A stretch of DNA of 64,000 nt from an uncultured Bacteroidales bacterium (lineage in GTDB: Bacteria; Bacteroidota; Bacteroidia; Bacteroidales; Muribaculaceae), in contig UQDU01000004.1 in assembly GCA_900539915.1 (NCBI GenBank), positions 23,262-87,261 of the forward strand, written 5' to 3'. Positions within the stretch are counted from its first letter, which is position 1, and each line of letters opens with the position of its first letter. Below are positions 7,611-16,389 of this stretch, in pieces. The translations under genes and the position numbers were made by a program. The notes beneath the pieces are model-generated. The model had not been told where the DNA came from. It was given only the letters and a program-made list of their open reading frames with translations, and made no database searches.

Positions 7611-9395
7611 ATGAACAACCACACCCAACGAATCGATGACCTCCGCCAGGCCATGAAGTCACAGAATATCGACGCGATGATAATACCGCGCACCGACGCC
7701 CATCTCAGCGAATACATCTCAGACCACTGGCATGTGGTCAGGTATCTGAGCGGATTCACAGGCTCAGCCGCCACGATGGTGGTCACCGCCGACAAGGCCC
7801 TGCTATGGACCGACTCGCGATATTTCCTGCAAGCCGGGCAGCAGCTCGACGGCACAGGCATCGGACTGATGAAAGAAGGTCTGCCCGAGACCCCCGACAT
7901 AACGACCTGGCTGTGCAGCCATCTGGCCAGCGGAGCCACAGTGGGAGTAGACGGCATGACAGTCTCCATCGACAGCTGCGCCGCCCTCGCAAAAGCTCTC
8001 GCCGACCGTGGCATCAACCTCAAGGTGGATTTCAGCCCCATAGACAGCATCTGGACCGACCGCCCCGCCCTGCCCTCCGACAAGATATTCATCCATGACA
8101 TCAAGTATGCCGGCGAAGAAGCGAAATCCAAGATAGCCCGTGTGCTTGCCGAAGCCGCCGCCAGCGGCGCCACATCAGCATTCCTGTCGGCACTTGACGA
8201 GATAGCATGGGTACTCAACATCCGCTCCAACGATGTGCCTGACAACCCTGTGGCGACATCGTTCCTGTATCTTTCGCCCAAGGGGTCGACACTGTTTACC
8301 GACCCGGTGAAGATGACACCCGAAGTCGAGGCATACCTTCAGTCCGCTGATGTGAAAGTGATGCCCTACACCGCAGTCAAGGAGTATCTCGGCAATCTCG
8401 CCCGGGAGGAGAAGGTGCTGATGTCGGCCACACAAAACGCCGTGGAGCTTGCCCACATCGGAGGCGAGCGCATCATCAAAGGTAAATCCCCGGTGGCTCT
8501 GCTTAAAGCCGTCAAAAACGACGTGCAGCTTGCCGGCACACGCGAGGCCATGAAGCGTGACGGAGTGGCCCTCGTCTACAGCTTCATGGAGATAGAGAAG
8601 CGACTCGCCGAGGGCTCACGGCTCACAGAGATGGACGTGGCCGAGATACTGACACGCCGCCGCTCCGAGCAGCCCCTCTACTTCGAGGACAGCTTCGCCA
8701 CCATAGCCGGTTTCGGCCCACACGGTGCCATAGTGCACTACACCGCCGACGAGCACAGCAATGCCGAAATCAAGGGCGACAACCTGCTGCTCATCGACTC
8801 CGGAGCCAACTATATAGACGGCACCACCGACATCACGCGCACCATAGCCATCGGCACCCCCTCCGCAGAGATGAAGCACGACTTCACTTTGGTGATGAAA
8901 GGCCATATAGCCATCTCTACCGCCGTATTCCCTGCCGGCACACGCGGACACCAGCTTGACGCCATGGCCCGCATGCCGCTCTGGAAAGAGGGCAAAAGCT
9001 ATCTCCACGGCACAGGACACGGTGTAGGACATTTCCTCAACGTCCACGAGGGACCCCAGAGCATACGCCTCAACGACACCATGGCTCCGATGCTTCCCGG
9101 CATGATCACCAGCAACGAGCCGGGCATATATCTGAGCGACCGCTACGGCATACGCTGCGAAAACCTCGTGCTGACAGTGCCGCGCATGACCACCGAGTTC
9201 GGCGACTTCTACGGCTTCGAGGAGCTGACACTCTTCCCCTTTGACCTGCGCCTCTTTGACACCTCCATCATGTCAGACGCCGAAATCGCATGGGTCAACG
9301 ACTACCACGCCACCGTGCGCCGGCTTCTCACCCCGATGCTCGACGCTGCCGGCGCGGCATGGGTAGAAGAGAAGACCCGTCCCCTCACAAAGTAA
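7611..9395 (+). CDS. pepP: Xaa-Pro aminopeptidase (M24B family)
   Basis: 594 residues: two creatinase-like N-terminal domains (about 1-310) and a pita-bread metallopeptidase domain. Metal ligands are visible: Asp396 (IDSGANY), Asp407 (TTDITRT), the His segment HGTGHGVGH, Glu in SNEPGIY, and Glu in GFEELTLFP. It removes N-terminal residues before proline. The long three-domain form resembles eukaryotic-type APP1 common in Bacteroidetes. There is no signal peptide, so it is cytoplasmic. It is followed after 37 bp by the M3 peptidase, suggesting a peptide-use operon. Confidence 0.94.
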   Translation: MNNHTQRIDDLRQAMKSQNIDAMIIPRTDAHLSEYISDHWHVVRYLSGFTGSAATMVVTADKALLWTDSRYFLQAGQQLDGTGIGLMKEGLPETPDITTWLCSHLASGATVGVDGMTVSIDSCAALAKALADRGINLKVDFSPIDSIWTDRPALPSDKIFIHDIKYAGEEAKSKIARVLAEAAASGATSAFLSALDEIAWVLNIRSNDVPDNPVATSFLYLSPKGSTLFTDPVKMTPEVEAYLQSADVKVMPYTAVKEYLGNLAREEKVLMSATQNAVELAHIGGERIIKGKSPVALLKAVKNDVQLAGTREAMKRDGVALVYSFMEIEKRLAEGSRLTEMDVAEILTRRRSEQPLYFEDSFATIAGFGPHGAIVHYTADEHSNAEIKGDNLLLIDSGANYIDGTTDITRTIAIGTPSAEMKHDFTLVMKGHIAISTAVFPAGTRGHQLDAMARMPLWKEGKSYLHGTGHGVGHFLNVHEGPQSIRLNDTMAPMLPGMITSNEPGIYLSDRYGIRCENLVLTVPRMTTEFGDFYGFEELTLFPFDLRLFDTSIMSDAEIAWVNDYHATVRRLLTPMLDAAGAAWVEEKTRPLTK

Positions 9396-9432
9396 ACCCA
9401 CACATACGGTCACCCCTCCAATCCGTTATCAC

Positions 9433-11529
9433 ATGAAAATCAAACTTTTATCATTAATATTATTGACAACGACACTGATGTCTACAGCTACAAATCCGCT
9501 TTTCAGCGAGTTCACAGATACCCCCTACGGCACCATACCGTTCTCTCGCATCACCCCCAAGGACATGGAGGAAGCCATGGAGCGCGGCATCAAGCTCGGC
9601 CTTGACGAAGTCAACGCCATCGCCGACAACAAGGAAGCACCCACCTTCCAGAACACCATCGTGGCACTCGAACACTCGGGCGAAGACCTCAACCGCGTGC
9701 TCAACGTGTTCTACCCCCTCCTGGAAGCCGCCAACTCCGACGAGATGAACGACATAGCCATGCGCATGACACCGCGTCTGAGCGAATACAGCACATCCAT
9801 AACCCTCAACGAGAAGCTGTGGGAGCGCGTGCGCGCCGTCTATGACAACCGCGCCGCGCTCAACCTCAACACCGAGGACTCCATGCTGCTCAAAAACGCC
9901 TACGAATCGTTTTCGCGCAACGGCGCACTGCTGCAGGGCGAAGACCGCGAGAAATACAAGAAACTCGACGCCGAGCTTAGCGAACTGACCACCAAATTCG
10001 GCCAGAACGTACTCAAGGAGCTTAACACCTATGAAATATGGCTCACAGCCGACGACCTCGCCGGACTGCCCGAGTCATCGGTAGAGGCTGCCGCGTTCGC
10101 CGCCAAAGAGAAGGGGCGCGACGGCGAGTATCTGTTCACCCTCGCCCAGCCCACCTACATGGCGTTTATGAAATATTCATCGCGCCGCGACCTGCGCGAG
10201 AAGATGTGGCGGCTCTACAACGGCCGCAACCAGAGCGGCCAGTATGACAACACCACCATCATGCGCCGCATAGCCGAGGTACGCCGCCAAATAGCCGTGT
10301 TGCTCGGCCACAAAAACTACGCCGAATACTCCCTCGAGCACACCATGGCCAAGACCCCCGAAGCTGTATACGACCTGCTTAACAAGCTCGTGGAGGCATA
10401 CCGCCCTGCACAGCAGAAGGAGTTTGCCGAACTTACCGACTATGCGACCCAGCTTGAGGGCAAACCTATGGAAATAATGCCCTGGGACTACAGCTACTAT
10501 GCCAACAAGCTCAAGGAAGCCAAATATGACTTTGACGAAGAGGCTCTGCGACCCTACTTTGAGCTTTCATCCGTAATCGACGGAGTGTTTGGACTTGCCG
10601 GAAAGCTCTACGGACTCAAATTCAAGGAGAATCCTGACATAGAGGTATATCACCCCGATGTCAAGGCTTATGAAGTCACCGACGGCGACGGCAAATTCAT
10701 GGGCATCTTCTATGCCGATTTCTTCCCTCGCGAAAGCAAGCGTCCCGGCGCATGGATGACCGAATTCCGCTCCGAGCAGGTCAAGGACGACGGCACCGAG
10801 GTGCGTCCTCTCATCACCATCGTCACCAACTTCACCAAGCCCACCGGCAGCAAGCCGTCGCTGCTGACCCCCTATGAAGTGGAGACATTTCTCCACGAGT
10901 TCGGCCACTCGCTCCACGGCCTGCTCGCCGCCACCAAGTATCCCTCCATGTCAGGCACCTCGGTCTACCGCGACTTCGTAGAACTGCCGTCACAGTTTAA
11001 CGAGAACTTCCTGACACAGAAAGAGTTTCTTGACGGCTTCGCACGCCACTACATCACCAAGCAGCCCATCCCCTCCGACACCATAGCCAAGATGGTGGCC
11101 TCGCAGCAGTTCGGAGCCGCCTACGCCTGTCTGCGCCAACTAAACTTCGGCCTTATAGATATGGCATGGCACACAGCCCTGGCACCTGTGGAAGATTTCA
11201 CCGCACTGGAACTTAAAGCCGGTGCGCCCGTCCAGATGTTCCCGGCCATCGAAAACTCACTGGTATCGCCCCAGTTCAGCCACATATTCGCCGGAGGTTA
11301 TGCAGCAGGTTACTACAGCTACAAGTGGAGCGAAGTACTTGACGCCGACGCATTTGCCAAATTTGAGGAGGACGGCATATTCAATCCCGAGACCGCCGCA
11401 TCCTTCCGCCACAACATACTTGAGCGCGGAGGCACCGAAGACCCGGCCGAGCTCTACCGACGTTTCCGCGGACAGGAGCCGACTATAGATGCCCTGCTGC
11501 GCCGTGACGGCATACTCCCGGCCAAATAA
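9433..11529 (+). CDS. dcp: M3 family metallopeptidase (peptidyl-dipeptidase Dcp type), exported
   Basis: 698 residues. A signal peptide is visible (MKIKLLSLILLTTTLMSTA), so this copy probably acts in the periplasm. The zinc site is HEFGH at 488-492, inside VETFLHEFGHSLHGLLA, with the third ligand Glu about 25 residues on (YRDFVELPSQ). The C-terminal HIFAGGYAAGYYSYKWSEVLD is the conserved substrate-binding segment of Dcp/OpdA. It releases C-terminal dipeptides. It follows pepP on the same strand. No sign of damage. Confidence 0.94.
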   Translation: MKIKLLSLILLTTTLMSTATNPLFSEFTDTPYGTIPFSRITPKDMEEAMERGIKLGLDEVNAIADNKEAPTFQNTIVALEHSGEDLNRVLNVFYPLLEAANSDEMNDIAMRMTPRLSEYSTSITLNEKLWERVRAVYDNRAALNLNTEDSMLLKNAYESFSRNGALLQGEDREKYKKLDAELSELTTKFGQNVLKELNTYEIWLTADDLAGLPESSVEAAAFAAKEKGRDGEYLFTLAQPTYMAFMKYSSRRDLREKMWRLYNGRNQSGQYDNTTIMRRIAEVRRQIAVLLGHKNYAEYSLEHTMAKTPEAVYDLLNKLVEAYRPAQQKEFAELTDYATQLEGKPMEIMPWDYSYYANKLKEAKYDFDEEALRPYFELSSVIDGVFGLAGKLYGLKFKENPDIEVYHPDVKAYEVTDGDGKFMGIFYADFFPRESKRPGAWMTEFRSEQVKDDGTEVRPLITIVTNFTKPTGSKPSLLTPYEVETFLHEFGHSLHGLLAATKYPSMSGTSVYRDFVELPSQFNENFLTQKEFLDGFARHYITKQPIPSDTIAKMVASQQFGAAYACLRQLNFGLIDMAWHTALAPVEDFTALELKAGAPVQMFPAIENSLVSPQFSHIFAGGYAAGYYSYKWSEVLDADAFAKFEEDGIFNPETAASFRHNILERGGTEDPAELYRRFRGQEPTIDALLRRDGILPAK

Positions 11530-11561
11530 GCAGAGGAGACATCCGAGAAATCGCATATATA

Positions 11562-11655
11562 TGATAAGTCGTATAGATCTTATGAATCCGATAAGATTTA
11601 CACGACTTGTTATTTTATAAGATTTATAAGACTTATAAGACTTATACGACTTATC
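11562..11655. repeat. Array of 9-11-bp TTATAAGACT-type repeats
   Basis: Units such as ATAAGTCGTA, ATAAGATTTA, ATAAGACTTA and ATACGACTTA follow one another with about one-helical-turn phasing over roughly 95 bp. The inner CTTATAAG is palindromic. It lies after dcp and before the gdhA promoter. Same family as 6871-6909. Confidence 0.7.
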
Positions 11656-11723
11656 CAAAAACTCCGCCCGCCCACTCTCGGAGAGCAAAATGTAACTTTT
11701 TTCAAAGAAAAACAAGCAAAAGT

Positions 11724-11755
11724 ATTGCAGATTGCCGTAAAATGTTTTAACTTTG
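11724..11755 (+). promoter_or_regulatory. sigma-ABfr-type promoter for gdhA
   Basis: ATTG (11724-11727), 20 bp, TAACTTTG (11748-11755). The leader to the ATG at 11857 would be about 95 nt; no structured element was recognised in it. Confidence 0.65.
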
Positions 11756-11856
11756 CGCCGAAACATTACGGATGGCATAAGATTTTCCAAGGAAAACCTG
11801 CTCGCACAAGTAAAAAAGATAGTTTAAATACCTCTTTATATAATTTCCAATAGTAT

Positions 11857-13194
11857 ATGAAAGCAACGGAAGTAATGGACGACCTCCGTCGTCGTTTTCC
11901 CAACGAACCCGAGTACCTCCAGGCAGTGGAGGAAGTAATCTCCACCATCGAGGATGTCTACAACGAGCATCCCGAATTTGACGCCTACAACCTCATCGAG
12001 CGTCTCTGCATCCCCGACCGCATCTTCTCATTCCGCGTAAGCTGGATTGACGACAACGGCAAGGTACAGAACAACATGGGCTACCGTATCCAGCACAACA
12101 ATGCCATCGGTCCGTACAAGGGCGGTATCCGCTTCCACTCGAGCGTCAACCAGTCAATCCTGAAGTTCCTCGCATTCGAACAGACTTTCAAAAACTCACT
12201 CACCACACTCGCCATGGGCGGTGCCAAGGGTGGTTCAGACTTCTCACCCCGTGGCAAGAGCGACAAGGAAGTTATGCGTTTCTGCCAGGCATTTATCGCC
12301 GAGCTGTGGCGTCACATCGGCCCTGACACCGACGTTCCTGCAGGTGACATAGGCGTAGGCGGCCGCGAAGTAGGCTACATGTACGGCATGTACAAGAAGA
12401 TGGCCCGTGAATTTACAGGTACATTCACCGGCAAGGGTCTCGAGTTCGGCGGTTCACTCATCCGTCCCGAGGCTACAGGCTACGGCAACGTCTACTTCCT
12501 GCTCAACATGCTCGCCACCAAGGGCATCGACATCAAGGACAAGGTGGTAGCAATCTCAGGCTCGGGCAACGTGGCCCAGTACACAGCCGAGAAGCTCCTC
12601 CAGCTCGGAGCCAAGGTAGTGTCAATGAGCGACTCAGACGGCACAATCTACGTGCCCGAAGGCATCAGCCAGGAGCAGCTCAACTACATCTTCAAGCTCA
12701 AGAACGAATACCGCGGACGTATCCGTGAATTTGCCGAGGAATACGGCTGCCAGTACTTCGAAGGCGAACGCCCCTGGAAGCACTGCAAGTGTGACATCGC
12801 CATGCCTTCTGCTACACAGAACGAAATCGACGGCGACGATGCTCGCGCCCTCCTCGCCAACGGTGTCATCGCAGTCAGCGAAGGTGCCAACATGCCCTCG
12901 ACCCCCGAGGCCATTAAGGAGTTCCTCAACGCACGCATCCTCTACGCTCCCGGCAAGGCTGCCAACGCCGGCGGTGTGTCAGTATCAGGCCTCGAGATGG
13001 CTCAGAACTCTCAGAAGCTCTCTTGGAGCGCAGCTGAGGTGGACGAGAAGCTCAAAGGCATCATGAAAGAAATCCACCACCAGTGCGAGCTGTTCGGCAA
13101 GGAAGCCGACGGCTACATCAACTACGTCAAGGGTGCCAACGTGGCCGGCTTCATGAAAGTAGCCCGTGCAATGATGGCTCAGGGCGTGCTCTAA
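11857..13194 (+). CDS. gdhA: NADP-type glutamate dehydrogenase
   Basis: 445 residues, the length of bacterial hexameric GDH. The substrate domain shows YRIQHNNAIGPYKGGIRFH (about 69-87), the active-site lysine region GGAKGGSDFSPRGKSD, and PAGDIGVGGREVGYM. The Rossmann domain begins with VAISGSGNVAQY. It fixes ammonium onto 2-oxoglutarate to give glutamate, the central nitrogen entry in Bacteroidales. Monocistronic: own promoter and a strong terminator. Confidence 0.96.
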   Translation: MKATEVMDDLRRRFPNEPEYLQAVEEVISTIEDVYNEHPEFDAYNLIERLCIPDRIFSFRVSWIDDNGKVQNNMGYRIQHNNAIGPYKGGIRFHSSVNQSILKFLAFEQTFKNSLTTLAMGGAKGGSDFSPRGKSDKEVMRFCQAFIAELWRHIGPDTDVPAGDIGVGGREVGYMYGMYKKMAREFTGTFTGKGLEFGGSLIRPEATGYGNVYFLLNMLATKGIDIKDKVVAISGSGNVAQYTAEKLLQLGAKVVSMSDSDGTIYVPEGISQEQLNYIFKLKNEYRGRIREFAEEYGCQYFEGERPWKHCKCDIAMPSATQNEIDGDDARALLANGVIAVSEGANMPSTPEAIKEFLNARILYAPGKAANAGGVSVSGLEMAQNSQKLSWSAAEVDEKLKGIMKEIHHQCELFGKEADGYINYVKGANVAGFMKVARAMMAQGVL

Positions 13195-13246
13195 AAAGCA
13201 ATCAGAGCAATTTCCAAATATATATATCCCATCCAACAATTCCCCG

Positions 13247-13290
13247 GAGGGGTGCCACGCGCGAAGCGTCGCACCTCTCTATCTTTTTTT
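13247..13290 (+). terminator. Terminator of gdhA
   Basis: The stem GAGGGGTGCCACGC pairs with GCGTCGCACCTCTC (one mismatch), followed by ATCTTTTTTT. Confidence 0.8.
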
Positions 13291-13408
13291 ACGGCAGTCT
13301 TAAAGAGCCATCTGCCATAGGGTCTACAAAATCTATGGGCAGCTCCTCCGATACCGGGAAGCCGCCCATGGTGCAACAAAAACAACTATAAACAACAGCT
13401 ATGACAGC

Positions 13409-13555
13409 TTAGAGAGTCACAGAGGGGATGAAAGCAGCCACATCGGTGTCACCGAAGAATGACGCAATCGTGAGCCATACAAGCAGTAAGGCTATCAGCA
13501 CCAGCACCCCTATAAGGAGCCAGGCATTTATTTTCTTACGTTTTTTATGATCCAT
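13409..13555 (-). CDS. 48-residue single-pass membrane microprotein
   Basis: ATG at 13555 to TAA at 13409. A basic start (MDHKKRKKINAW) is followed by one strong hydrophobic helix (LLIGVLVLIALLLVWLTIASFF, split here by eye at about residues 13-34) and a short polar tail ending FIPSVTL. The layout predicts an N-in, C-out single-pass protein. It lies alone between gdhA and pta, antisense to both. No function is known to me; the clear topology and clean start and stop support it as real. Confidence 0.6.
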   Translation of the reverse strand: MDHKKRKKINAWLLIGVLVLIALLLVWLTIASFFGDTDVAAFIPSVTL

Positions 13556-13674
13556 AATGTGTGAATTTTAACTATACAACAAAGCCGGGGACGCTAAGGT
13601 TTAAAAGCATCTAAAATTTCGGAAAGGCATTAAATTTTCGCGACATGTCGTAAAACCGTGTTTGCGAGATTTCG

Positions 13675-13682
13675 TATATTTG
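13675..13682 (+). promoter_or_regulatory. -7 box of the pta-ackA promoter
   Basis: TATATTTG matches the -7 consensus; no good -33 box is seen at the right distance. The leader to pta would be about 130 nt and contains the tandem repeat at 13756-13782. Confidence 0.5.
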
Positions 13683-13755
13683 CATGTTAAAGCGTTGACA
13701 ACGCCATCGGCTGTTTTTATGCAGCCCCGTCAGCGCAGCGCAGCCGCATGCCGAG

Positions 13756-13782
13756 GCAGGTCAGCGCAGGTCAGCGCAGGTC
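13756..13782 (+). repeat. Tandem 10-bp repeat in the pta leader
   Basis: GGTCAGCGCA occurs in tandem two to three times, with a related GTCAGCGCAGCGCA upstream at about 13728. It is GC-rich within an AT-rich leader and could vary in copy number by slippage. Confidence 0.6.
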
Positions 13783-13818
13783 AACAACGACATATTTTAA
13801 TTCAAAATAATAAGAGCA

Positions 13819-14874
13819 ATGAGCCTTTTTGAAAAATTAATTGAGACAGCAAAGGGTGAGCGTCAGCGCATAGTGCTCCCCGAAGGTACCGAACCACGAA
13901 CCCTCACGGCCGCCGACCGCATAATAGCCGAAGGCATAGCCGACATAGTGCTCATAGGCGATCCGGCCGACATCACCCATATGGCACAGTCGCTCAAGCT
14001 CGACAACATATCACGCGCCCGCATCGTCAACCCCGGCGACAAGACGGTCATAGACATATATGCCCCCCTCTTCTACGAGCTTCGCAAATCCAAGTGCATC
14101 AACATGGAGCAGGCGCGCATGACCACAGCCAATCCCCTCTATCTCGGATGCCTTCTGGTCAAGGCCGGTGAGGCCGACGGCATGGTAGCCGGCGCGATGA
14201 ACACCACAGGCAATGTGCTGCGTGCAGCCTTCCAGGTAATCAAGCCTCGCAAGGGCATCGAAGTAGTGTCGGGTGCATTCGTGATGCTCGTGCCCGAAGG
14301 CCTCCCCTACGGCACTGACGGAGTGCTGGTGTTTGCCGACTGCGCCGTGGTGCCCGACCCCACAGCCAGAGAGCTTGCACAGATAGCCGTATCGGCAGCC
14401 CAGACCGCACGCGACATCGCTTGCATAGAGCCGCGAGTAGCCATGCTCAGCTTCTCGACCAAGGGAAGTGCCAAGCATGAGCGCGTAGACAAGGTAATCG
14501 AGGCCACACGCATAGCACGTGAGATGTGCCCCTCGCTGATAGTCGACGGCGAATTGCAGAGCGACGCAGCCATAGTGCCCGGCGTGGCCCACTCCAAGGC
14601 TCCCGACAGCCCCCTGTCAGGCACAGCCAATGTACTGGTGTTCCCCTCGCTTGAGACCGGCAACATCGCCTACAAGCTCGTGCAGCGTCTCGGTGGCGTA
14701 GAAGCCGTAGGCCCGATACTCCAGGGTCTCGCAGCACCGGTCAACGACCTGTCACGCGGATGCTTCCCCGAAGACATCTTCAAGACCATCGTCATCACCG
14801 TCAACCAGGCCATAGGCATCAAGCACGGCCAAGGCGGAGGCGTATGCCCGGCGCCTATGCCCAAAAAGGACTGA
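13819..14874 (+). CDS. pta: Phosphate acetyltransferase
   Basis: 351 residues, the short single-domain Pta without the DRTGG extension. Family marks: RIVLPEGTEPRTLTAADR near the start, ADGMVAGAMNTTGNVLRAA (about 115-133), and the C-terminal SRGCFPEDIFKTIVITVNQA. It converts acetyl-CoA and phosphate to acetyl phosphate. It is followed after 61 bp by ackA, the standard pair for ATP production by acetate formation in fermenting Bacteroidales. Confidence 0.95.
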   Translation: MSLFEKLIETAKGERQRIVLPEGTEPRTLTAADRIIAEGIADIVLIGDPADITHMAQSLKLDNISRARIVNPGDKTVIDIYAPLFYELRKSKCINMEQARMTTANPLYLGCLLVKAGEADGMVAGAMNTTGNVLRAAFQVIKPRKGIEVVSGAFVMLVPEGLPYGTDGVLVFADCAVVPDPTARELAQIAVSAAQTARDIACIEPRVAMLSFSTKGSAKHERVDKVIEATRIAREMCPSLIVDGELQSDAAIVPGVAHSKAPDSPLSGTANVLVFPSLETGNIAYKLVQRLGGVEAVGPILQGLAAPVNDLSRGCFPEDIFKTIVITVNQAIGIKHGQGGGVCPAPMPKKD

Positions 14875-14935
14875 TAGCTACGCATACCTGCAACTAAAAT
14901 CAATATAAACATACCTCATAGCAACTACAACAGAT

Positions 14936-16138
14936 ATGAAGATTCTCGTGCTCAACTGCGGCAGCAGTTCTGTCAAATACAAGCTCATCGACACCGCCGA
15001 CAACCGTGTAATGGCCGAGGGCGGCGTGGAGCGCATAGGCCTCGATGACGGCATGCTGAAATTCAAGCTCTCCGACGGCTCCAAAAAGACCGAGATGCTC
15101 GGCACCGTGGACCACAAAGGCGCCATCCAGGCCATTCTCAACAACCTCATCAGCCCCGAATACGGCTGTATCAACTCGTTTGACGAAATAGACGCCGTAG
15201 GCCACCGCGTGGTCCATGGCGGAGAGAAATTCAATGCCAGCGTGCTCATCAACGACGAAGTCAAGCAGATGATACGCGAGTGCTATGACATAGCACCCCT
15301 CCACAATCCGGCCAACATGACCGGCATAGACGCCATCACGGCTCTCATGCCGAGCGTGCCCCAGGTAGCAGTGTTCGACACAGCCTTCCACCAGACCATG
15401 CCGGCCAAAAACTACATGTATGCCCTCCCCTATAAGTATTACAAGGAGGACGGAGTGCGCCGCTACGGCTTCCACGGTACCAGCCACCGCTATGTGTCGC
15501 AGCGTGTATGCGACATGCTCGGCGTAGACATAGCCAAGCAGCGCATCATCACATGCCACATCGGCAACGGCGGCTCCATCACAGCGGTGCTCCACGGCAA
15601 GAGCTATGACACCTCCATGGGTCTGACTCCTACCGAAGGCCTGATGATGGGCACACGAGTAGGCGATGTGGATCCCGGAGCGCTTACATTCCTTATGACC
15701 AAGCACCATCTCAGCCCAGAGGAGATGCAGAAAATCATCAACAAGGACAGCGGAGTGGCCGGAGTGTCGGGCATATCGAGCGACATGCGCGAAATCGAAG
15801 CCGCCGACCGCGCCGGAGACCCAATGGCAGTGCTCGCCCTCGACATGTATGAGCAGCGCATACTCAAATACATCGGAGCCTATGCTGCCGAGATGGGCGG
15901 AGTCGACATAATCGTGTTTACCGGCGGCGTGGGCGAAAACCAGACGGGCGTGCGCCTCAACGTATGCGAACCACTCGGTTTCATGGGCGTGAAAATCGAC
16001 CCCGAACTCAATGCAGCCACACGCGGCACCGAGACCGTCATCTCAACACCTGACTCACAGGTCAAAGTAGTGGTAGTCCCCACCGACGAGGAGATGATGA
16101 TAGCTCGCGACACCGAAAGCATAGTCAACCGCAAGTAA
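14936..16138 (+). CDS. ackA: Acetate kinase
   Basis: 400 residues, normal length. ASKHA-fold marks: VLNCGSSSVKYKL at the start (phosphate 1), DTAFHQTMP, RRYGFHGTSHRYVS (about 180-193), ITCHIGNGGSITAV and GLMMGTRVGDVDPG, and the C-terminal IIVFTGGVGENQ. It makes ATP and acetate from acetyl phosphate and ADP. Cotranscribed with pta. Catalytic segments intact. Confidence 0.96.
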   Translation: MKILVLNCGSSSVKYKLIDTADNRVMAEGGVERIGLDDGMLKFKLSDGSKKTEMLGTVDHKGAIQAILNNLISPEYGCINSFDEIDAVGHRVVHGGEKFNASVLINDEVKQMIRECYDIAPLHNPANMTGIDAITALMPSVPQVAVFDTAFHQTMPAKNYMYALPYKYYKEDGVRRYGFHGTSHRYVSQRVCDMLGVDIAKQRIITCHIGNGGSITAVLHGKSYDTSMGLTPTEGLMMGTRVGDVDPGALTFLMTKHHLSPEEMQKIINKDSGVAGVSGISSDMREIEAADRAGDPMAVLALDMYEQRILKYIGAYAAEMGGVDIIVFTGGVGENQTGVRLNVCEPLGFMGVKIDPELNAATRGTETVISTPDSQVKVVVVPTDEEMMIARDTESIVNRK

Positions 16139-16148
16139 CGTCAACATC

Positions 16149-16317
16149 CCAATGCTATTAACTTAAGGAATGCACACATCGTAGTAGGGACATGCCATGG
16201 CATGTCTGCTGACGCAACACTCTCATTAGCATGACTTTAGGCGACATGCCATGGCATGTCCCTACTACATATGAACGCCATTCAAGCATTTACGCTTGCT
16301 TAAGTTAATAGCATTGG
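16149..16317. repeat. Dispersed long inverted repeat, copy C (complete 169-bp element)
   Basis: The most complete copy. Outer perfect 19-bp inverted repeats CCAATGCTATTAACTTAAG (16149-16167) and its complement (16299-16317) enclose the 89-bp core 16181-16269, itself two inverted arms with the GACATGCCATGGCATGTC palindrome. The 8-mer CAACATCC flanks the element on both sides (16142-16149 and 16319-16326), possibly a target duplication, though its fit to the ends is off by two bases. Lies between ackA and ddh. Confidence 0.9.
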
Positions 16318-16389
16318 CCAACATCCTTACACGACATAAGGATGTCGACCCTGACAATGAACAATCATCATTAAAAATTAAAGACATAT

